A stretch of 14,170 nt of DNA from CAZADA01 sp964636945 (GTDB lineage Bacteria; Pseudomonadota; Alphaproteobacteria; Caulobacterales; Maricaulaceae): positions 1 through 14,170 of the forward strand of contig CAZWVH010000070.1 of NCBI GenBank assembly GCA_964636945.1, in the 5' to 3' direction. Both the position numbers and the translations under genes were made by a program. Positions 7,371 through 12,734 of this stretch are shown piece by piece (position 1 is the stretch's first letter; each line of letters starts with the position of its first letter). The notes under the pieces were generated by a model. That model had not been told where the DNA came from. It saw nothing but the letters and a program-made list of their open reading frames with translations, and did not search any database.

Positions 7371-8126
7371 TTACCCGAAGGTGTAACGCGCATTGATCAA
7401 CAGCGTATCTTTGCTGTCGCCGAACTCATAACGCGCGCCCACGGAAAAGTTCTTATAGACGCGAACTTGAGTTGTGGCGAAAGCGCTCCAGTTGTCGGTG
7501 CTGTCAATGGAGTCGAGGCTGTCGTTAAACTCAACGCCTTCACCGCTGCCATAGCGAGCGCCGCCGCCGATTTCCCAACGGTTCTGGATCACCATGAAAC
7601 GGCCGCCGGCTTCGACCTCGGCGCCGAACGTGCTGTCATCGCCGTCAAAGTCTGAAATCGCATCGCCAAGATTGCTGGCGCTCACGTCAGAGTCGGTGTA
7701 GGTCACGCCCACTTCGCCGTAGACCGACAAATTGTCGAGGATGAATGGCGTCGACCAACCGATGCCGCCGCGTAGCGTGTCGAGATCACCATCGCCGGAA
7801 ATGTTCGCAGGCAACTCGCCGCCTTCCGCGCCAATGGCGTCGACGTCAAAATTTTGGTTGCGATATTCGCCATAGAGGTGCAGGCCCCATGGCAAGAAGT
7901 CTGACTTACAACCGACAAAAAAGCCTGTGCCGTCGCTGCTGTTCAGTGACGTGACTGGGCTTTCGTCATCATCAGAGCTACCGCCAGCATCAACGTCTGC
8001 ATAAGCGACGCCGCCTTCGCAATAGCTGTAGTTGTGCACGCTCCAATTGTCTTGGGCAAATGCTGCTCCGCCAAACAGAGACATGCCGAGCGCCAATGCT
8101 GACGCACCCTTAAGAATGTGTTTCAT
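7371..8126 (-). CDS. Outer-membrane beta-barrel protein
   Basis: A 251-aa protein with a clear signal peptide (MKHILKG, hydrophobic run, AFA then Q, cleavage near residue 24). The mature part alternates polar and hydrophobic residues in short strands with acidic Asp/Ser/Gly loops, for example near residues 43-56, 150-170 and 205-215. This suits a small 8-10-stranded barrel of the OmpW/opacity type. Cys36 and Cys73 could form a disulfide. The final strand reads VGARYEFGDSKDTLLINARYTFG, so it ends in Phe-Gly rather than the usual Phe; the extra Gly is unusual. Function is not predictable from this: it could be structural or a narrow channel. Start: GGGGTGATC just before ATG 8126 gives a fair ribosome site. 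It ends in a strong terminator, so it is probably a single-gene transcript. Confidence 0.82.
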   Translation of the reverse strand: MKHILKGASALALGMSLFGGAAFAQDNWSVHNYSYCEGGVAYADVDAGGSSDDDESPVTSLNSSDGTGFFVGCKSDFLPWGLHLYGEYRNQNFDVDAIGAEGGELPANISGDGDLDTLRGGIGWSTPFILDNLSVYGEVGVTYTDSDVSASNLGDAISDFDGDDSTFGAEVEAGGRFMVIQNRWEIGGGARYGSGEGVEFNDSLDSIDSTDNWSAFATTQVRVYKNFSVGARYEFGDSKDTLLINARYTFG

Positions 8127-8370
8127 TTGAGATCACCCCTTTTCCATAGTCTGCAAGTAATCGGACTTCACGTTCAGCGGGCTGCGATGTCGATACCGGC
8201 ACACTGGTGAGTACACGTGTACCGTCAAATACAAATGCACAAGAGAAATTGGCAGTTCAGGTCAGCATTGAGCCACATTTTCATGTAATTTTTTATCATT
8301 GGATGGGCAAGCTTGGCGCGCGTGCGCCTTGGCCATATCCATGCCTAAGGAAACGGGCCGGCAATGCTGG
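8127..8370 (-). other. Intergenic region between the barrel gene and the membrane-protein gene
   Basis: About 244 bp. Besides the palindrome at 8211-8222 it holds a small GC hairpin, GGCGC and GCGCC at 8315-8328, about 40 bases after the stop of the upstream membrane-protein gene. That hairpin lacks a T-run on the minus strand, so a terminator is doubtful. No further gene is visible. Confidence 0.35.
8211..8222. promoter_or_regulatory. Perfect 12-bp palindrome upstream of the barrel gene
   Basis: GTACACGTGTAC reads the same on both strands. It lies 85-96 bases upstream of the barrel gene ATG and directly abuts TTGACG (minus strand, 8223-8228), a good -35 hexamer. I could not find a matching -10 at normal spacing. 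An operator is the simplest reading, but this is inference. Confidence 0.4.
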
Positions 8371-9024
8371 TCAGCGAAACCCAAAGCCGCCGCGGACCGG
8401 TTCGGGTTCAACTGCACGCGGAAACGGGTCGTAAAACGGATTAAGCGAGTCCGGTTCCGGTTCAATGGCTTCTGAACGCCGGAAACTCACCATGGCCAGC
8501 GCGGCGCCGGCTGCAAGCCCTGCTGGAGCCGCCAACAGGGCCCCAAACGCGCCGATGAACAACACAACACTGCCAAACACGCCGGCGGCGTTAAGCCATT
8601 GAGCCGTTGTTTCGGCGCCGTCGCGCAGGAGCACATGCGACGTGGTCCAAGCACCGATCACAATGCCCGCGGCCACTGCGGACGCTACCGCGATCCAGAT
8701 TCCCTCAATGATCACGCCGGTTCGACGCTTTCGTGGCCGCGACAGTGTGAGGCCAAACCAGGGTGCGCCCACGAAAATGGCGGCTGCAGCCCCGGCAATC
8801 GCAAACAATTGGCCTGCTGCCAGCGGTGCGCCGAGCGCGTCGAACGCCAACCGGTCAGCGCCGGCCAAATGGGCGATGCGCAACGGAATCTCAGCAAAGA
8901 ACACAATGGCGGTGGCGGCAAAAGCTCCCGCGAATATGGCGCTGACCAGACCGAGTAAGATCCACAGCAGTCGCGGCCGGCGAAGATGGAGCACGAATTG
9001 CTTTGGAGTGGGGTCGAAAATCAT
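8371..9024 (-). CDS. Multi-pass membrane protein of unknown function
   Basis: A 217-aa hydrophobic protein I do not recognise. Likely membrane segments are at about residues 20-43, 67-90, 105-126 and 147-180; the last is long enough to be two helices. A basic patch (RPRKRR, 96-101) lies between the second and third segments and should face the cytoplasm. The C-terminal tail of about 36 residues is Pro/Glu/Arg-rich with two similar pieces, EAIEPEPDSLNPFYD and AVEPEPVRGGF. No catalytic motif is seen. It starts 65 bases after the dehydrogenase stop and may be the last gene of that transcript. The ribosome site before ATG 9024 is poor, so the exact start is uncertain. Reading frame and hydrophobicity pattern make a real gene likely. 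Confidence 0.7.
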   Translation of the reverse strand: MIFDPTPKQFVLHLRRPRLLWILLGLVSAIFAGAFAATAIVFFAEIPLRIAHLAGADRLAFDALGAPLAAGQLFAIAGAAAAIFVGAPWFGLTLSRPRKRRTGVIIEGIWIAVASAVAAGIVIGAWTTSHVLLRDGAETTAQWLNAAGVFGSVVLFIGAFGALLAAPAGLAAGAALAMVSFRRSEAIEPEPDSLNPFYDPFPRAVEPEPVRGGFGFR

Positions 9025-9089
9025 GACAAAGCCAATCTACACACGCGCTGACGCGATTTTATTTCCCGCAATCGTGACGATACCCAGCG

Positions 9090-9968
9090 CTAGCGCGTCG
9101 GTTGGGGCTCATCGCCGCGATAGTCATAAAACCCGCGGCCAGTTTTACGGCCCAACCATCCCGCGTCCACATACTTCATCAGCAGGGGGCAAGGTTTGTA
9201 TTTGAACCCCCCGAGTTCATCGTACAGCACGCCCAAAATGGCGGCGCAGGTATCCAGGCCGATAAAATCGGCCAACTCAAACGGACCCATGGGGTGGTTG
9301 GCCCCCAACTTCATGGCGGCGTCGATGGTTTCCACCGTGCCCACGCCTTCAAATAGCGCGTAGCACGCCTCGTTGATCATCGGAATCAGCATGCGGTTGA
9401 CGATGAATGCAGGAGAGTCTTCGACCACGGCGATTTGTTTGCCGAGACTATCGACGAAGCCCTTCATAACGGCGAAAGTGGATTGATCGGTTTGGATGCC
9501 GCGCACCAGCTCTACCAGCTTCATCACCGGTGCGGGGTTCATAAAATGAACACCCAGGAACTTATCAGGCCGGTCCGTGGCCGCCGCCAAACGGGTGATG
9601 GACAAGGATGAGGTGTTGCTCGCCAAAATCGTGTCGGTCGACAGGTGTGGGCACAGCTGCTTGAAGATGGCCCGCTTGGCTAATTCCTCTTCGGTCACCG
9701 CTTCAATAATAACGTCGCAATTGTGAAGTTCGCTTAGGGATCCGCACGGCTGCAGTTTTGCGCGAATGTCGTCACTGTCTGCGGAACTCAGTTTATCGCG
9801 TTGAACGAGGCGATCCAGCGATGCGCTGATTGCCTCCACACCCTTCTGCGCCAATTCTTTGGTTTTGTCAGAAAGTTGAACCGTATAGCCGGCGCTCGCC
9901 GCGACTTGAGCGATCCCGGCGCCCATTTGCCCAGCGCCAATGACGCCGACTGTTTTGATAGTGGTCAT
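9090..9968 (-). CDS. hbd: 3-hydroxybutyryl-CoA dehydrogenase
   Basis: A 292-aa cytoplasmic enzyme, normal for the single-function family (about 280-300). It oxidises 3-hydroxyacyl-CoA to 3-ketoacyl-CoA with NAD, or runs in reverse, in short-chain beta-oxidation and butyrate or polyhydroxybutyrate metabolism. The N-terminal Rossmann motif GAGQMG is at 11-16 with an acidic residue at Asp34. The catalytic pair is His141 (HFMNP) and Glu153 (KLVELVRG), twelve residues apart as in the family, with SNTSS at 117-121. The C-terminal helical domain has DSPAFIVNR, NHPMGPFELADFIGLD and a GRKTGRGFYDY end. GGAGG lies nine bases before ATG 9968. Alphaproteobacteria often keep this gene next to etfBA; here an unknown gene intervenes. 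NAD versus NADP use cannot be settled, but Asp34 favours NAD. The symbol is by family; paaH and fadB2 are also used. Confidence 0.95.
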   Translation of the reverse strand: MTTIKTVGVIGAGQMGAGIAQVAASAGYTVQLSDKTKELAQKGVEAISASLDRLVQRDKLSSADSDDIRAKLQPCGSLSELHNCDVIIEAVTEEELAKRAIFKQLCPHLSTDTILASNTSSLSITRLAAATDRPDKFLGVHFMNPAPVMKLVELVRGIQTDQSTFAVMKGFVDSLGKQIAVVEDSPAFIVNRMLIPMINEACYALFEGVGTVETIDAAMKLGANHPMGPFELADFIGLDTCAAILGVLYDELGGFKYKPCPLLMKYVDAGWLGRKTGRGFYDYRGDEPQPTR

Positions 9969-9998
9969 CGGTTCGCGCCTCCAAACCCGTCCTTGTGA

Positions 9999-10025
9999 CC
10001 TATAGCCTCATACATTGACCCGCAA
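9999..10025 (-). promoter_or_regulatory. Possible promoter for the dehydrogenase gene
   Basis: On the minus strand, TTGCGG (10020-10025) and TATAGG inside GCTATAGG (9999-10004) are 15 bases apart. This resembles the TTGACG...GCTA type of promoter known from Caulobacter but is imperfect. It lies 31 bases upstream of the ATG. If real, the dehydrogenase can be made independently of etfBA. Confidence 0.25.
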
Positions 10026-10061
10026 GCAATCGTAAGCGGCCATCTCACTCAGCGATCAGAG

Positions 10062-10078
10062 CGTCTGCTAGGCAGACG
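10062..10078 (-). repeat. Inverted repeat centred on the stop codon of the 10733 gene
   Basis: CGTCTGC (10062-10068) and GCAGACG (10072-10078) form a 7-bp stem with a 3-base loop. The stop codon (10068-10070) falls in the loop. No T-run follows on the minus strand, so it is not a standard terminator. Confidence 0.45.
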
Positions 10079-10733
10079 ATACAGACGAGACGCGTTGTGA
10101 CCTGAATGCCGCCACAAACGCACGGCGTTGTGCTTCCGTTTTCGGCGCCTTCCGTCCAGAAAGCTGTTTCGATACGCGGTCGCTGAGAAAGTAGTAATCA
10201 AATGAAACCTTGTTCACTTCCTGAAAGCGAATAAGAAAGCCCGTGCCTTGTAGTTCCTTTTCGCCTTGTGATTTGACGACGTCCAAAAGGGTGTAGCCGC
10301 TATAGAAATGCGGTGATTTAGCGAAGCTTCCCCAGGTAAATTCAATAGTTTGTCGTTCCTCATTGGGAAATCTCACAAAGTTGCTTCGAAACGTTCCTTT
10401 GAAGTCAGTGTCAATGTCATACACATGGCCTTCAACAATGTACGCGTCTGGCTTGGCGTCGTAGACGATATCAATGATTGTGCACCGCCCTTTATTGTTG
10501 GAGTCATCATTGAAGACCTCAAGATAGGCCCCGGCATAGCGCGCACGGGGATCAATCAGGCGTCTTAAGATTGCGATCCGCAAAATCATCGATCGCCATC
10601 GACCCATGACAAAGCCGATGCCGCCAATGGCAATCAGCGCCCCGAGCGCGCGCACTGCGTCCACATTGCTGAGTTCGCCGTCGAGAAAGCGATTCAGCAG
10701 CGCCGCGATCTCCCCGGCCCATTCCATATCCAT
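10068..10733 (-). CDS. Unrecognised membrane-anchored, beta-rich protein between etfA and hbd
   Basis: A 221-aa protein with no family I can name. It has a short amphipathic N-terminus, one likely membrane helix at about 28-45 (ALGALIAIGGIGFVMGRW), a basic juxtamembrane stretch rich in Arg/Leu/Ile, and a soluble part at about 66-190. The soluble part looks like successive beta strands: YAGAYLEVF, CTIIDIVYD, YIVEGHVYD, FKGTFRSNFVRF, QTIEFTWGSF, GYTLLDVV, GTGFLIRF, VSFDYYFLSD. The tail is basic. Positive charges after the helix suggest that the beta domain is cytoplasmic. A membrane anchor plus a small lipocalin-like barrel recalls the CBASS effector Cap15, but there is one helix, not two, and no nucleotidyltransferase gene nearby, so this is only a loose resemblance. 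ATG 10733 has a weak ribosome site; ATG 10727 is an alternative. Confidence 0.75.
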   Translation of the reverse strand: MDMEWAGEIAALLNRFLDGELSNVDAVRALGALIAIGGIGFVMGRWRSMILRIAILRRLIDPRARYAGAYLEVFNDDSNNKGRCTIIDIVYDAKPDAYIVEGHVYDIDTDFKGTFRSNFVRFPNEERQTIEFTWGSFAKSPHFYSGYTLLDVVKSQGEKELQGTGFLIRFQEVNKVSFDYYFLSDRVSKQLSGRKAPKTEAQRRAFVAAFRSQRVSSVSSA

Positions 10734-10735
10734 GA

Positions 10736-10782
10736 GCCCAGCCCCCCAAATTGCCCCGTGGGGCGAACTTAGGGGACTGGGC
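10736..10782 (-). promoter_or_regulatory. Leader hairpin that would mask the ribosome-binding region of the 10733 gene
   Basis: GCCCAG (10736-10741) pairs with CTGGGC (10777-10782), and CCCC (10743-10746) with GGGG (10772-10775), one mismatch apart. Inside, GCCCC (10753-10757) and GGGGC (10760-10764) form a second small stem. On the minus-strand RNA the 3' arm contains the only G-rich run before the ATG and ends two bases from it. Folding would hide the ribosome site. No T-run is present, so an attenuator of the usual type is unlikely. Function is inferred. Confidence 0.45.
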
Positions 10783-10814
10783 CTGGAATGACCACTATTT
10801 ATAAGGGAAAAAGA

Positions 10815-11783
10815 CTACTCGGCGGGCACTTGCGGCCGGGCATAGCCAATTTTTTCCAGTTCGGCCTGAAGTTCCGGCAGGACGGTGAATAAGTCTCCCA
10901 CCAAACCATAATCGGCGACTTGGAAGATGGGCGCTTCCTCGTCCTTATTGATGGCGACAATCACTTTGGAGTCTTTCATGCCCGCCAGGTGCTGGATAGC
11001 GCCAGAAATGCCGATGGCAAAATAGAGTTCTGGCGCGACGACCTTGCCGGTTTGGCCAACCTGATAGTCGTTGGAGATATAACCGGCATCAACCGCAGCC
11101 CGGCTCGCGCCCACAGCAGCGCCCAATTGATCGGCCAGCGGTTCGATCACCTTTTGGAAGTTGTCCGAGCTTGCCAGGGCCCGGCCGCCCGACACGACGA
11201 TCTTGGCGCCGGCCAGTTCTGGGCGATCGGATTTGGAAAGTTCTTCGCTGACAAATTCCGATTTAAACGCTCCGTCGGGCGCCGGGATGGTCTCCACTGA
11301 GGCCGATCCGCCCTCTCCCGCTGCGGCGAATGTGGTGGGGCGCACGGTGATCACCTTTTTCGCATCGGTGGATCGAACGGTGAGCATGGCGTTGCCCGCG
11401 TAAATCGGGCGCTCAAATGTGTCCGGGCTTTCCACTTTGGTGATGTCGGAAAGTTGCATGACATCCAGTTTCGCCGCGATGCGCGGCATGAAGTTTTTGC
11501 CAGTGGTGGTCGCCGGCGCCAACACGGCGTCATAGTTATCCATTAATGGAACAATGAGCGCTTCCATGGCTTCGGCGATGCGCTTTGCGAGAACCGCGCC
11601 GTCGGCATGCAATACCTTGCGCACGCCATCGATCTTTGTAGCGGCTTCCGCCACAGCTCCCGCATTTTCACCAGCCACCAAAACATCAACATCGCCGCCA
11701 ATGGCCTTGGCTGCGGTCACTGTTTTGTGGGTGGCGTCGTTCAGTTCGCTATTGTTGTGTTCTGCAATGACGAGCACAGCCAT
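10815..11783 (-). CDS. etfA: Electron transfer flavoprotein, alpha subunit
   Basis: A 322-aa subunit that carries the FAD of the ETF heterodimer. ETF accepts electrons from acyl-CoA and related dehydrogenases and passes them to ETF:ubiquinone oxidoreductase at the membrane. The C-terminal FAD domain is complete: SGGR at 198-201, GASRAAVD at 225-232, QTGKVVAPELY at 244-254, GISGAIQH at 258-265, and INKDEEAPIFQVADYGLVGD from 278. The N-terminal nucleotide-fold domain (about 1-185) starts MAVLVIAEH and contains ATTTGKNFMPRIAAKL. Length is normal. The start overlaps the etfB stop as TAATG, with GGAGC upstream, so translation is coupled and the subunits should be made in equal amounts. It is the oxidative (group I) type, not the bifurcating type, judging by its ordinary neighbours and sequence. 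Confidence 0.97.
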   Translation of the reverse strand: MAVLVIAEHNNSELNDATHKTVTAAKAIGGDVDVLVAGENAGAVAEAATKIDGVRKVLHADGAVLAKRIAEAMEALIVPLMDNYDAVLAPATTTGKNFMPRIAAKLDVMQLSDITKVESPDTFERPIYAGNAMLTVRSTDAKKVITVRPTTFAAAGEGGSASVETIPAPDGAFKSEFVSEELSKSDRPELAGAKIVVSGGRALASSDNFQKVIEPLADQLGAAVGASRAAVDAGYISNDYQVGQTGKVVAPELYFAIGISGAIQHLAGMKDSKVIVAINKDEEAPIFQVADYGLVGDLFTVLPELQAELEKIGYARPQVPAE

Positions 11784-12532
11784 TAGAGCGCTCCTGCTTC
11801 AGTTTTGAGTTTTTCAATCAGTTCAGAAACGGTTTCCACCTTGATGCCGCCTTCACGTTCTGGCGGTGGGGCGACCTTGACGACCTCCAGCCGGGGCGCA
11901 ACGTCCACGCCAAAATCGTCGGGCGCCTTGACATCCAACGGCTTTTTCTTGGCCTTCATGATGTCGGGCAATTTGGCGTAACGCGGTTCATTGAGGCGCA
12001 GATCCGTCGTGACAATTGCCGGGCTCTGCAAGGCCAGCGTCTGCAGCCCGCCGTCAATCTCGCGGGTGACATGCAAACCGCCATTCTCCTGTTTGACAAT
12101 AGAGGCAAATGTGCCTTGCGGCCAATCGAGGAGGGCGGCGAGCATCTGGCCGGTTTGGTTGCTATCATCATCAATGGCCTGCTTGCCCAGGATAACCAGA
12201 CCGGGCGCCTCTTCATCGACGATCGCTTTGAGAATTTTGGCCACGCCCAACGGCTCAACCGTTTCATCCGTTTTCACCAGGATTGCGCGATCCGCGCCCA
12301 TGGCCAGAGCTGCACGCAATTGATCTTGCGCCTTTTCGGGGCCGATGGACACCACCACAATTTCCTCAACCTCGCCGCGTTCCTTCATGCGGATCGCTTC
12401 TTCCACGGCGATTTCGCAAAAGGGATTGATCGACATTTTCACGTTGGCGAGATCCACGCCGCTTTGGTCCGGTTTCACGCGGACTTTCACGTTGTAATCC
12501 ACCACGCGTTTGATCGGCACCAGAACCTTCAT
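11783..12532 (-). CDS. etfB: Electron transfer flavoprotein, beta subunit
   Basis: A 249-aa partner of EtfA; length matches the family. It starts MKVLVPIKRVVDYNVKVRVK and binds AMP structurally through GKQAIDDDSNQTGQM at 116-130. The ETF-beta signature runs from VTREIDGG at 155 through SPAIVTTDLRLNEPRYAKLP. The loop that docks partner dehydrogenases, RYAKLPDIMK at 184-193 with Leu188 and the following Lys cluster, is fully conserved, so it should serve acyl-CoA dehydrogenases of the usual kind. AGGAG sits seven bases before ATG 12532. As first gene of the etfBA transcript, it is read from the divergent region 12533-12734. Its stop codon shares one base with the etfA start. Confidence 0.97.
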   Translation of the reverse strand: MKVLVPIKRVVDYNVKVRVKPDQSGVDLANVKMSINPFCEIAVEEAIRMKERGEVEEIVVVSIGPEKAQDQLRAALAMGADRAILVKTDETVEPLGVAKILKAIVDEEAPGLVILGKQAIDDDSNQTGQMLAALLDWPQGTFASIVKQENGGLHVTREIDGGLQTLALQSPAIVTTDLRLNEPRYAKLPDIMKAKKKPLDVKAPDDFGVDVAPRLEVVKVAPPPEREGGIKVETVSELIEKLKTEAGAL

Positions 12533-12579
12533 TGCGTTCTCCTCTCGCGGCTGCGCGGACGCGCGCCCGTTTATGGCGT

Positions 12580-12599
12580 AGCATAGGTAACACTATGCT
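12580..12599. promoter_or_regulatory. Inverted repeat upstream of etfB
   Basis: AGCATAG (12580-12586) and CTATGCT (12593-12599) are perfect 7-bp arms with a 6-base spacer, 48-67 bases upstream of the etfB start. Position fits an operator or a leader hairpin of etfBA. No factor can be named. Confidence 0.4.
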
Positions 12600-12646
12600 G
12601 GATCGCTTGGACATCCAATGAGCGGTGTTTTGCCGCGATCTGACGC

Positions 12647-12660
12647 TGACGTCAACGTCA
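12647..12660. promoter_or_regulatory. TGACGT-CA-ACGTCA palindrome in the divergent region
   Basis: Perfect 6-bp arms around CA, preceded by a further TGACGC half-site (12641-12646). It lies near the middle of the etfB/hydrolase divergent region, where a single regulator could control both genes. Role inferred from symmetry. Confidence 0.4.
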
Positions 12661-12700
12661 AGAAACGACATTGACTTGTGTGAATGGGAATGGGCATTTA

Positions 12701-12715
12701 ATATCATTTTGATAT
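12701..12715. promoter_or_regulatory. ATATCA-TTT-TGATAT palindrome before the serine hydrolase gene
   Basis: Perfect 6-bp arms with a 3-base AT centre, eight bases before the AGGAGG ribosome site at 12724-12729. A weak -10-like TAATAT (12699-12704), 17 bases after TTGTGT (12676-12681), overlaps it. A repressor bound here would block the hydrolase promoter if that is the promoter. Confidence 0.4.
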
Positions 12716-12734
12716 CACCATCTAGGAGGGCGAT

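Noticed and set aside
8315..8328. GGCGC/GCGCC hairpin after the membrane-protein gene
   Set aside because: Short stem and no T-run on the minus strand; too weak to call a terminator.
9044..9060. CGCG-CTGA-CGCG followed by ATTTT on the plus strand, terminator-like
   Set aside because: Stem of only 4 bp and no plus-strand gene upstream; on the minus strand there is no T-run after it.
8642..9205. Plus-strand open frame of 187 codons
   Set aside because: Antisense to the membrane-protein gene and the dehydrogenase 3' end; no ribosome site or domain.
10068..10733. CBASS system with a Cap15-like effector
   Set aside because: No CD-NTase, Cap2 or Cap3 gene nearby, only one membrane helix, and housekeeping neighbours; the likeness is too loose to call a defence system.
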